Positions 12,849 through 20,973 of a stretch of 64,000 nucleotides of DNA are shown in pieces. Both the position numbers and the translations under genes were made by a program. This DNA comes from Rhodobacteraceae bacterium M382. Lineage in GTDB: Bacteria > Pseudomonadota > Alphaproteobacteria > Rhodobacterales > Rhodobacteraceae. Each line of letters begins with the position of its first letter. The first letter of the stretch is position 1. The DNA lies in assembly GCA_025141015.1 (NCBI GenBank), contig CP081100.1, forward strand, positions 1 through 64,000, given 5' to 3'. Under the pieces are notes generated by a model that was not told the DNA's origin, ran no database searches, and was given only the letters and a program-made list of their open reading frames with translations.

Positions 12849-13678
12849 GGTCCCTGTCCGTTCTCATTGCACTGACCCTGTCATTCGCGATGTCCGGCGC
12901 GCCTGTAGCGGCACAGGTGTACGATTGCGTGATCGATCCATCAGAAACAGTGGACGTCGCTGGTCAGTCAGGCGGCGTCGTTACAGAAGTCTTTTTTGAT
13001 CCGGGGGAACAGGTCAAGAAAGGCCAAGTGCTGGCGCGGCTTGAGGCGACGATTCAATATGCAACCGTTCAGATGCTGGAAATCCGAGCCGAGGACACTT
13101 CGGAGATCGAAGCCCAGCGAACCCAGTTACAGTTTTTGGAGGGACGCCTGGAACGAACCCAGAAATTGCTGGACCGCGGGGTCGTGTCCAAAGGCGTTTT
13201 GGAGGAGATCCAATCCTCTGTAGATGCAAACAGGTCATTGCTGGTTCGGGCTGAGCTCGCCCGCCGCGTTGCCTTGGGTGAACTCACAAGAGCAAAAGCC
13301 GCTCTTTCTTTGCTGGAGATTCGCAGCCCCATCGACGGAGTCGTCCTAAAGCGACACTATGACGAGGGGGAGTATCTGCCCTTGGAAGGCAGTATTGCAA
13401 CAATTGTTCAGCTTGATCCTTTGGAAATTGTCTCCTTCTTGCCGGTGCGAGAATACAATTCAGTTCACGTTGGAGAAATTGCACAGGTGGAACCCGCAGC
13501 CCCGTTGGACGGAAGCTATCCTGCGGAGATTTCCCGTATTGATCGCGTCTTTGACGTTGCAAGCGGGACATTCGGTTTACAGTTGAAATTGGAAAACCCG
13601 GATCTGGAGATCCCGGCCGGGCATCGGTGCAAAGTCACTTTTGGGACTGGATTTCACGTTGAGCAGCAAAGCAACTGA
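12722..13678 (+). CDS. HlyD/RND-type periplasmic adaptor subunit
   Basis: The mature part has the layout of a membrane-fusion adaptor. There is a secretory signal (SVLIALTLSFAMSGAPVAAQ), a first lipoyl half (GGVVTEVFFDPGEQVKKGQVLARLE), a coiled-coil hairpin of about 80 residues, a second lipoyl half (IRSPIDGVVLKRHYDEGEYL) and a beta-barrel ending in PAGHRCKVTF. It would bridge an inner-membrane exporter to the outer membrane, but no transporter gene lies beside it. The start is uncertain: the only in-frame ATG (12722) lies deep inside sapC and gives an unusually long basic N terminus, while a CTG at 12845 overlapping the sapC stop would give a normal signal peptide. The overlap suggests translational coupling with sapC. 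Confidence 0.72.
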   Translation: MHLPTSGVTASFPKHVGTDPTRCDARPHGTRNRRRGTRSRQLRSLSVLIALTLSFAMSGAPVAAQVYDCVIDPSETVDVAGQSGGVVTEVFFDPGEQVKKGQVLARLEATIQYATVQMLEIRAEDTSEIEAQRTQLQFLEGRLERTQKLLDRGVVSKGVLEEIQSSVDANRSLLVRAELARRVALGELTRAKAALSLLEIRSPIDGVVLKRHYDEGEYLPLEGSIATIVQLDPLEIVSFLPVREYNSVHVGEIAQVEPAAPLDGSYPAEISRIDRVFDVASGTFGLQLKLENPDLEIPAGHRCKVTFGTGFHVEQQSN

Positions 13679-14454
13679 GACGATAGATTGATCTCTTCTC
13701 GGTCGTACGTGTGACGGCAAGACCCCCTGCAGCATCTGACACACAGGTCTTTACCCGTCGCTGTCGGGTTCAACAGCAAGGCAGTCGTGCGGCGCGATCT
13801 TGGGCGGGACTGTCGGCCACCAAGCCCCCACGTGACCAAATCTATTCCCCTCCGTCGTTGACGGGTTCAGTGATGAAACTGTCTTTCAATGCCAAATCTT
13901 CCAACAAAAACCCGGAGGTCTGTTGCGGTCTACAGTCTTGGCTCTCCAGGGATTGCCAGATCAGGCGAACACGCTGACCATCACCGACAAATAGGTCACA
14001 ACACCTAAGCATTCTTTTTAACCGGTGAAGATCCTGGCCGCATTTCAAGGTAGGGTATGTATCGTCATCCCGATTGACCGTACATCCTGTTTCTGACAGC
14101 GAACGGGTTTGAGCACGGCGCTTTTTCTTCGATTTGTTCCGCCAAAGCGCCCTCCCCTGAGGCTTTCAGCTATGTCCAATAATACTGACCAGAAACTGGA
14201 TCTACAGCTGCTGCGCAGAAGTTATAAAATTGGCTTTCTCTGGCCCTAACAGGAGCCGGACCGGCAATCTCTATTCAAAGCTTTGAGCCTGTCGGACTGC
14301 CGATCCAACCTAATCACCTTTCGCCAAATGGGTCGGGCGTCATTGTTCAGATCCTGCCGAACCACATAGGTATTCAAGCTGCGCCGTGCAAACCAGAGTA
14401 ACGGAAAAATTAGGTACATCGCGGGTGCCCGTCCGATATCGTGATGCCCACCTG
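13679..14454. other. Intergenic region without a recognised gene
   Basis: This 776-bp stretch lies between the HlyD-type gene and the end of parB. Short open frames exist on both strands, including a minus-strand frame from 14473 that overlaps the parB stop and encodes a basic peptide with one hydrophobic stretch (MYLIFPLLWFARRSL). None has a recognisable domain or a convincing ribosome-binding site. It could hold a decayed gene. No terminal inverted repeats or transposase motifs were seen. Confidence 0.4.
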
Positions 14455-15522
14455 TCATTCGAGTTGGCGGCAAATTTCTTTCAGAATACTCTCCAGGTCT
14501 CCGACGCTAACCTCCCTGCCCCGCAGTTCTATGCGCATTCCGTCGGCCGACATTTCGGCACTCAGAACACCGCCGGTCTCCAGTTCCCGGTTTGGCAAAC
14601 GTGTTATTTTCTGGGGTCGACCTCCGCGTGTCTTGTCACGCGGTATGCTTGCCCGACTGGTCAGCGCCGACTGAATAATATTCCATTCCGCAGTTGGGTC
14701 AGCCGCATCACAGTTCCCCAACGCTGCACGCAAATGTGGCTGCGCCCCATCCCGCAATGCTGCCGCCAATTGCAAACCCCCCTTTTCAGTCAATGCAGTC
14801 GGATATTTGAGAAGATCGCCCAACGCCTCATGAACTGTGGCAAAGCTTCTCACTTTGGAGCGCTTGGCCTTGGACGCGGCGGCAAACAACACATCCACCG
14901 CTGCAGCAACGTCGGGAAATACCCCCTGCCCCGCCGCGAGCACAGCAATGCGACCACGTTCATAGTGCGTCAGGTCTGCGCGCACTTCGTTCTCTTCGAC
15001 CATGGAAACATACGCCGCTTCGCCGGCATTGCCACTGCGAACAAAGGCGGGAATGTCACCAAAGGCACCGATTGATTTCGACAATTCGGTAAAGGCCCGA
15101 AGCCGCCGGAACCCTGAAATCAAACCATAGCCGTCGTCGGTTCGGGCAACTTCGATCGGTGCGCGCAAACCGTTGGACAAAATTGAACTGCGCAGTTCGT
15201 GCATTGCCTCGTCGTCTTCGACCAGACGGTCCCGGCGAATAAAGTCCTGATCAATCTCGGCGACCGGGATCATCTGTGCAACCAGACCTGCCTGATCGGC
15301 GTTGCGCCACTTGCTCGCGTCCCCCTGATCCTGAGCCAAAGCAACGCGGTCTGTGACGGACGCCATACCGTTGAGCGACGCAGCCTCTCCAGCGACCTTT
15401 GCTATGGGCGGTGCCGCCGCTGTTGCCTCAAACGGATTGAGCGCCGGTTTCGCGGCGAAACCTTCTTCGAGTTCCTGCAGTTCATGTTCGTCTGGGGCTG
15501 TCAGCCGTCTGCGTTTAGCCAT
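14455..15522 (-). CDS. parB: Plasmid partition protein ParB
   Basis: This 355-residue ParB-family protein has an acidic, low-complexity N-terminal region, then a ParB/Srx-type core at about residues 85-185 (IPVAEIDQDFIRRDRL; LRSSILSNGLRAPIEV; GYGLISGFRRLRAF; MVEENEVRADLTHYERG). A helical DNA-binding region and a C-terminal dimerisation segment follow. It should bind parS sites and act with ParA to segregate the replicon. Its start codon overlaps the parA stop by 8 bp, so the two are co-translated. One copy of the 17-bp palindrome proposed as the centromere lies inside the gene at 15446-15462. Confidence 0.9.
   Translation of the reverse strand: MAKRRRLTAPDEHELQELEEGFAAKPALNPFEATAAAPPIAKVAGEAASLNGMASVTDRVALAQDQGDASKWRNADQAGLVAQMIPVAEIDQDFIRRDRLVEDDEAMHELRSSILSNGLRAPIEVARTDDGYGLISGFRRLRAFTELSKSIGAFGDIPAFVRSGNAGEAAYVSMVEENEVRADLTHYERGRIAVLAAGQGVFPDVAAAVDVLFAAASKAKRSKVRSFATVHEALGDLLKYPTALTEKGGLQLAAALRDGAQPHLRAALGNCDAADPTAEWNIIQSALTSRASIPRDKTRGGRPQKITRLPNRELETGGVLSAEMSADGMRIELRGREVSVGDLESILKEICRQLE
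15446..15462. repeat. 17-bp palindrome, candidate parS copy 1 (inside parB)
   Basis: The sequence is GGTTTCGCGGCGAAACC: seven-base arms GGTTTCG/CGAAACC around a three-base centre. It recurs upstream of parA and inside rep, which is unlikely by chance. A ParB-binding centromere is inferred. Confidence 0.55.
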
Positions 15523-16900
15523 TGCCTGTATCTCCCATCTGCGCGTCGCGCCACCAACAACCGATTAGCAGTTCCTTGAACTCGGCGTATGTCCGATCAA
15601 AGGTCTCCCGACCCCGCACATATGTATCCCGATTGAAATCTCGGTAATCTGCCTCATAAATTCCGTTGACCTGTTCCCCGGCCTGACCGACCAGAGCTGT
15701 ATAATCCTGGCGATACGCATTCATGAAATCGCCGAAATAGGCCTGGATCACATTTGCCATATCGGTTTGCTGGCTAGCATCGAACCGCGTCACAATAGCC
15801 CGGACCACATCCCACTCGAACTTGATTTCGGGCAACCCCGCAGCCCGCTGCGCAGCGTTTTCTCCGTCTTCGATGCTGGCAAATGTCGTGTATAGCATGT
15901 CAAAGAACCGGCCCGTGGAATCAAATTCCAAAAACGAAGCACCGAGCGGGACCAACAATATGTCGGCCGCGGCCAAAGCGTTGATCGTCAGATATCCAAG
16001 AGCGGGCGGCGTATCCAGAAAGACGATGTCATATTGCTCCAGGATGTTTTCATCCTCGAGAAAGTTGGTCAGCCCATCCCAAAGCGGCCAGCTGCGCAAT
16101 CCCATGCGCCAAACTGGTATCTGGAATTCCGCCCAGTACAGGTTCAATTGGGCCCCAATCAAATCAATATTCGGCCAATGAGTGCTCTGGATCACATCTG
16201 AGGGCGTTGTTTTTAGCGCCTCTTGCAGGGTTTCATCCAACGGAATTTCCGGTTGGCCGGCGGCAGCACGAACCTGATTTTCCTGCAATACCGCCTTGGC
16301 ATAATCCTTGGCCACCAACGGAAAAACTGTTTTCCACTCGTCTGCTACTTTACCGCCCAAAATGGATGTCATTGATCCTTGGGAATCCAAATCAATCACC
16401 AGCACCTTGTAGCCGTCCAGCGCCGCCGACATTGCCAAATGTGCCGAGGTTGACGTTTTCCCTACACCGCCTTTGAAGTTTGCGACCGATACAACCTTGG
16501 CAGGGAGTCCTTTGGGTCGATAGGGCAGGTATTCTTTTGTGCTGACCCCCTCACTGTCGAAATACTGGCGCAAGGAGAGAACCTCTTCGAGCGTGAACCA
16601 CTTTGATCCGCCATCTCCTTCACCCTGGGGTAATTCGGGGTTGGACTTCAGGACACGTCTCAAATGTGCTGGGGCAATGGGGATAAGGTATTTGGTGATT
16701 TCCCAAGTCGAAAACTTACGTAGTCTCTTTTCTCCGTCCGGCGCGTATCCGCGGCGCGCAAGATCCTCTCGGCCTTTGGCGCAGAACGCGGCGGCTTTTG
16801 CGAATCGCTGTGTTCCAATAGGGTCTGGCAATCGGGCTGCTGCCGCTTTGGGATCGAGATTCAAGTAGGGCGGTGGGGTAGGGGACGTTGGTTTGCTCAT
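15515..16900 (-). CDS. parA: Plasmid partition ATPase ParA
   Basis: This ParA/MinD-type ATPase of 461 residues has a deviant Walker A motif KGGVGKT at residues 143-149, a switch region VLVIDLDSQGSMT, and the later FLDTPPALGYLTINAL motif. About 130 residues precede the ATPase domain and include a likely DNA-binding helix-turn-helix (STWEITKYLIPIAPAHLRRVL), as in plasmid ParA proteins that repress their own operon. The ATG at 16900 was chosen because a GAGGCG site lies upstream; the frame extends further but with poor coding character. It is divergent from rep across the candidate origin and forms an operon with parB. Confidence 0.92.
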   Translation of the reverse strand: MSKPTSPTPPPYLNLDPKAAAARLPDPIGTQRFAKAAAFCAKGREDLARRGYAPDGEKRLRKFSTWEITKYLIPIAPAHLRRVLKSNPELPQGEGDGGSKWFTLEEVLSLRQYFDSEGVSTKEYLPYRPKGLPAKVVSVANFKGGVGKTSTSAHLAMSAALDGYKVLVIDLDSQGSMTSILGGKVADEWKTVFPLVAKDYAKAVLQENQVRAAAGQPEIPLDETLQEALKTTPSDVIQSTHWPNIDLIGAQLNLYWAEFQIPVWRMGLRSWPLWDGLTNFLEDENILEQYDIVFLDTPPALGYLTINALAAADILLVPLGASFLEFDSTGRFFDMLYTTFASIEDGENAAQRAAGLPEIKFEWDVVRAIVTRFDASQQTDMANVIQAYFGDFMNAYRQDYTALVGQAGEQVNGIYEADYRDFNRDTYVRGRETFDRTYAEFKELLIGCWWRDAQMGDTGNG

Positions 16901-17496
16901 TTTTGCGCCTCGGGTTATGTTCGCCTTTTCAGCGTATGTTTCCGAAACTATAGAACATCGTCTCTTCAATCCAGCACAAGTCTTAGGAAGATGCAGAATT
17001 TCGGCTGAGTTGTCGGTTTCGCGACGAAACCAATAGGTTAGAATGAAAGAGAACACGACATAGGTTTATTATTTTTAAGAACTTTAGAATATTTCGGGTC
17101 ATAAAATGAAATAAATTCAACACCTTGCAGGTGCTCTAGCACCCGCTTACAGGATGAAAGGGTACCGTACACAGGACGAAAGGTACCAGAATACGGGATC
17201 AACGGTGCCAAGCAACGGTATTTTCGGTACCGATTCTCAGGATGCTGCCTTAGGCCCCACTTGCGCTCTAATGTGGGCGTTTAGGCTCTAATTCGACTCG
17301 GGTCCAGCATTGTGAAGTGCCCTATTTGAGCGGGCACTCAGACGGTGTGCGTGCATTTCGTCGTCGAAGTGGATATCTGTCTGCCTGGTGCCTTCCTGCA
17401 AACGGGTACCTTTGAAACCTGGATAGGGAACCTGCTAGTGATTGATCCGCAGGTACCTATTGGTTAGAATGGGTTCAAAAAGAGCAGGCATACTCA
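16901..17496. other. Candidate replication origin between parA and rep
   Basis: This 596-bp gene-free interval between divergent parA and rep combines typical origin features. It has an AT-rich stretch at about 17060-17125, an inverted repeat GGTGCT/AGCACC at 17130-17143, and an imperfect direct repeat ACAGGATGAAAGGGTACC / ACAGGACGAAAGGTACC at 17149-17166 and 17171-17187. Five GGTACC hexamers start at 17161, 17182, 17226, 17405 and 17452, plus a near copy GGTGCC at 17204. These may be iteron-like Rep-binding sites. No clear DnaA box was found by eye. Confidence 0.55.
17015..17031. repeat. 17-bp palindrome, candidate parS copy 2 (upstream of parA)
   Basis: The sequence is GGTTTCGCGACGAAACC, with the same arms as the copies in parB and rep and one base different in the centre. 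It lies about 115 bp upstream of the parA start, where it could serve in partition or in autoregulation. Confidence 0.6.
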
Positions 17497-18768
17497 ATGG
17501 ACGATTCACGAATTGACATGGACAAACTGTCGGGCGCACTTCGCCGTGAGACAGTCAAAAAGAACGTAGCGGCAATCCACATCAGTGGGAAGCTGAGCTT
17601 GCTGCAACGGAAGTTGTCCAATGTTCTGTTGCTGAACGCCTATGATGCGTTGACCACTGCACAGTCCCATACCATCGATGCCCGAACGCTGGCGACCATT
17701 GTTGGGTATAACTCTAATGATTTTGACACTCTGCGTGCCAGCCTGCGGGCATTAGCCGAAACCGTAGCGGAGTGGGATATGCTGGACGAACAGGGCAAAC
17801 AGGAATGGGGAGTCTCTTCGCTGTTGTCTTTTGCAAAGCTTAAGGGCGGTGTATGCGAATATGCCTATTCTCCGGCGTTGGCACAAAAGCTGCATGACCC
17901 CAAAATATACGCCCTCATCAATGTGCATATCCAACGCAATTTCAGCTCGGGACATGGGTTGGCGCTTTATGAAAACTGCTATCGATTTGTGCGTACAGGG
18001 TCGACTGGCTGGTGGAACCTCGAGACGTTCCGCAAGCTGATGGGGGTCGACGGGTCCAGCTATTATGAAAGCTTCAAGCATTTGAATGCCAAGATTATCA
18101 AGCCATCGGTCGCCGAAGTGAACAAGAGCTCTGATATTTTGATCGAACCGGGGTTTCGTAAAAAGGGTAGGGCGGTCACGGACATTCGGTTTCTGGTTCG
18201 AGAGAACCCCCAAATGGCAATGTTCCAGATCGACGACGGCGATGGCGTGCGCAATCTCAAGACCTATAAATCGTTGCGGGGGCAGGGGGTGTCGGACCGA
18301 TTGGCCCGGCAATGGATTGCGGAACATGGCGAGGATTACGTTCAGGAGAAACTGAACTATATGTCCGGGCAGGACCAGATCAAAAGTTCGGTTGGCTATT
18401 TGTCGGCAGCATTGCGTGATGATTATAAGCCGACAACACGGGTCGAACCCACCCAGATCAGCCCGGAAGCCATGGAAGCCCGCATGCTACGAGACGCACA
18501 GCGGTCGCAAGAAGATACTGACTTTGAGGCGCGCCAGGCCGAACGGGCGGAACGTGCAAACCAATTGAACATTGTCGAAATGCTGGTTTCGCGGCGAAAC
18601 CCAACGCAACGAGATGCAGACAAACAATTGTTTATGACGGGCCTGACAGATGACCTTGATCGCGAGAGCTTTCGAAGCCAGGGGTGGCGGTCTGGGTTGA
18701 ATGCAAACGCCATAATTGCCTTTTGGAAAGATCTTGAACCCGAAGCATTTGATGGCGAACCTGAATAG
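17497..18768 (+). CDS. Plasmid replication initiator (Rep_3-type)
   Basis: This 423-residue protein resembles winged-helix plasmid initiators. Its N-terminal half has SLLQRKLSNVLLLNAYD followed by a second winged-helix-like region with LALYENCYRFVRTGSTGWWNLETFRKLMGV, the pattern seen in Rep_3 proteins (helices that decide between monomer iteron binding and dimer operator binding). The C-terminal third is charged and probably disordered. It would open the adjacent origin. The setting, Rep divergent from parAB, is that of Rhodobacterales plasmids with RepA/RepB-type initiators; which compatibility class it belongs to needs comparison with typed plasmids. One 17-bp palindrome lies in its 3' part. 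Confidence 0.82.
   Translation: MDDSRIDMDKLSGALRRETVKKNVAAIHISGKLSLLQRKLSNVLLLNAYDALTTAQSHTIDARTLATIVGYNSNDFDTLRASLRALAETVAEWDMLDEQGKQEWGVSSLLSFAKLKGGVCEYAYSPALAQKLHDPKIYALINVHIQRNFSSGHGLALYENCYRFVRTGSTGWWNLETFRKLMGVDGSSYYESFKHLNAKIIKPSVAEVNKSSDILIEPGFRKKGRAVTDIRFLVRENPQMAMFQIDDGDGVRNLKTYKSLRGQGVSDRLARQWIAEHGEDYVQEKLNYMSGQDQIKSSVGYLSAALRDDYKPTTRVEPTQISPEAMEARMLRDAQRSQEDTDFEARQAERAERANQLNIVEMLVSRRNPTQRDADKQLFMTGLTDDLDRESFRSQGWRSGLNANAIIAFWKDLEPEAFDGEPE
18585..18601. repeat. 17-bp palindrome, candidate parS copy 3 (inside rep)
   Basis: The sequence is GGTTTCGCGGCGAAACC, identical to the copy in parB. It falls in the 3' part of rep, about 1.6 kb from the copy upstream of parA. Confidence 0.55.
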
Positions 18769-18942
18769 CCCCAGGAATCAAATGGGGACACTGCGCGTCG
18801 ATTTGTAGAGGAATGGCGCGGAACACAGACGGTTGCCTCAAACCCCAGTCTGCGTCGCGCGTTTCGCAAACTCCGCTCCCTGCGTTGCCCAAGGCTGTGC
18901 ATTTGATCGACTACTAAGAGGGTTGATGTCTGGATTTTCGTT

Positions 18943-19860
18943 TCACACGGTCTTTAGTTCATTCAAGAACCCATTGACCAACGGACCCTTGGACAAAGAA
19001 CGTCTGGATGCCTGACCGTGCTGCTGTGGGGTGATCGCATAAAACGAATAGGGCAGGGGCAATCCCACCATGCTGGGCAAGACCACATGATCCCCCATTG
19101 GCAAATCGCGAAATAGCCTTTTGGGTATCAGGGCAATCCCGGCGTTATTGAGGACCAGTGCCGATGCCACCGCGGCACCGCCTACGCGCAAACCTTTGCG
19201 CATGTCCGGAGTCCTGGCAATGCCTGCAGTGCGAAACCATGCCGCCCATGTCGGAAAGGACGCGTAGTTTTCACCCCAATCGGTATGGATCAGTGCGGAA
19301 TCCGGAAGCGACTGAAACCCATCCTGGGCAAGGTATTTGTCAGCAAACGAGTGTGTGCACGTTGGAAACACAGTATCGTCAAACAATTGCGTTGTCGCGT
19401 GTTGAGGGTAGAGATGGCTTTCGTTCGTCAATCTGATGTCGACCAGGGCCCGTTCCAGATCAATTGGGTCTGCTTCAATCCTCAGCTCGATGCCAACATC
19501 GGGACAGGCTCTCCTGAATCTCGCAATGGCGGGTGAAACCCATTGAACAGCCAAAGATTGGATTGTGCTAATAACCAGATTGGACCGGGCCTCGTTTTCA
19601 AGAAGATGATCGGAGATGGTCGACAATTCGATCAGCGCCGCAGATACGGATGGATACAGTTGACGCCCAGCATCTGTCAGGTGAAGCGCATTATGAGAGC
19701 GCCGGAATAACTTTTTCCCATAATATTCCTCGGCTTTGCGAACCTGCATGCTGACAGCAGGCGGGGACACACCCAATTCCACCGACGCAGCGGTGAAACC
19801 GCCCAGCCGCACCGTGGCTTCAAAGGCTTTGAGCGGATTGAGCGGCGGCAGGCGCATCAT
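18943..19860 (-). CDS. LysR family transcriptional regulator (GcvA-like)
   Basis: This LysR-type regulator of about 305 residues has an N-terminal helix-turn-helix (LKAFEATVRLGGFTAASVEL...AVSMQVRKAEE) and a C-terminal effector domain of the GcvA kind. The ATG at 19860 was chosen because AAGGGAG lies just upstream, six residues after an alternative ATG at 19878. It is divergent from the ornithine-cyclodeaminase-like gene across about 105 bp, the usual place for a LysR regulator to act, so it probably controls that gene and the HAL-like gene behind it. The effector is unknown. Confidence 0.85.
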   Translation of the reverse strand: MMRLPPLNPLKAFEATVRLGGFTAASVELGVSPPAVSMQVRKAEEYYGKKLFRRSHNALHLTDAGRQLYPSVSAALIELSTISDHLLENEARSNLVISTIQSLAVQWVSPAIARFRRACPDVGIELRIEADPIDLERALVDIRLTNESHLYPQHATTQLFDDTVFPTCTHSFADKYLAQDGFQSLPDSALIHTDWGENYASFPTWAAWFRTAGIARTPDMRKGLRVGGAAVASALVLNNAGIALIPKRLFRDLPMGDHVVLPSMVGLPLPYSFYAITPQQHGQASRRSLSKGPLVNGFLNELKTV

Positions 19861-19965
19861 GGCGCTCCCTTCTTGCATAAGAAAAACTGTGCCTAGTTAT
19901 AGAATTTGTGGGTTTGAAATGCCAGACCCCAGCGGCCAACCTGTATGCAACGGAGGATGGCATTT

Positions 19966-20973
19966 ATGGCAAAAATGGAAATCGAATATCTGGGAAAGCC
20001 AGAGATTGATCGTTTGGCGTTGACCAATGACGAAATCCTCGGCGCTGTTGAGCAAGGGTTGATAGCAGCGGGCCGCGGGCAAACAGTGATTGAACCGCGA
20101 ATGCATTTGACACCTGATCCGGCCTTCAACGGTCATTTCAATGTTTTGCGCGGCTATGTCGAACCCTTGGGGTATGCCGGGGTCAAGGTCGTCGGGGATT
20201 TTGTCGACAACTATAAACGGGGTTTGCCGTCCGAGCTGGCGCTGCTGAATTTGTTTTGCCCCAGAACCGGCGCACCTTTGGCCGTGATTGATGCCGCGGG
20301 GATCACCGACATGCGCACCGGGGCGCTGACCGCATTGGGTGCCAAATGGCTGGGGCCCAAAAACCCCCGGGTGTTGGGGCATCTGGGTGCGCGGGGAACG
20401 TCCTATTGGAATGTAAGATTGCTGGATCACCTGTTTGACTTTGATGAAATTCGGGTTCATTCGCGCCGTCCCGAAAGCCGCAATGCCTTTGGCGAACGGC
20501 TCAGTGCTGATCTGGGAAAAAAGGTCGTCGTCACCGAGGATTGGGAAAGCTGCCTATCCGGTGCGGATATCATGATCGAGGCGACACGTTTGAACCAGCC
20601 AACCCCGCTATTTGATCGCTCCTGGGTGAAAAAGGGTAGCTTTGTTGTGCCGTATGGTACCATGAGCGCGCTGCCGCTGGATTTTGTCGATGGGTTTGAC
20701 AAATTCGTCATGGACGATCTGGGGCAGATGCGGGCCGGGCATCTTGGGGCGCTGCGCCCGCATATTGATGCAGGAAAGATCAACGAAGACAGTTTTTACG
20801 CCGAAATCGGTGAAATTGCCTGTGGTGCCAAACCTGGGCGGGAATCCGACGATGAAACGATCTTGTTCTGGCACCGGGGCATGTCCACCGGGGACATCGC
20901 GTTGGGGGCGCGGATCCTGGACAAGGCACGCGATATGGGCATTGTCCAGAACCTGTTGTATCGCGATGAGTGA
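19966..20973 (+). CDS. Ornithine cyclodeaminase / mu-crystallin family protein
   Basis: This 335-residue protein of the OCD/mu-crystallin family has the substrate half (EPRMHLTPD; YAGVKVVGDFVDNYKRGLPS; DAAGITDMRTGALTALGAKWL) and a Rossmann half (VLGHLGARGTSYWNVRLL; EIRVHSRRPESRNAFGERL). Family members reduce cyclic imines or deaminate and oxidise amino acids with bound NAD(P). The usual lysine and glycine-rich loop are altered, so classical ornithine cyclodeaminase activity is not assured. The ATG at 19966 is preceded by CGGAGG at 9 bp. Its stop overlaps the start of the HAL-like gene by 8 bp, so the two are translationally coupled and probably act on the same compound. Confidence 0.8.
   Translation: MAKMEIEYLGKPEIDRLALTNDEILGAVEQGLIAAGRGQTVIEPRMHLTPDPAFNGHFNVLRGYVEPLGYAGVKVVGDFVDNYKRGLPSELALLNLFCPRTGAPLAVIDAAGITDMRTGALTALGAKWLGPKNPRVLGHLGARGTSYWNVRLLDHLFDFDEIRVHSRRPESRNAFGERLSADLGKKVVVTEDWESCLSGADIMIEATRLNQPTPLFDRSWVKKGSFVVPYGTMSALPLDFVDGFDKFVMDDLGQMRAGHLGALRPHIDAGKINEDSFYAEIGEIACGAKPGRESDDETILFWHRGMSTGDIALGARILDKARDMGIVQNLLYRDE

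Noticed and set aside
13679-14454. Transposase or integrase remnant
   Set aside because: No catalytic motifs, terminal repeats or target duplications could be seen; the short frames do not resemble a known family.
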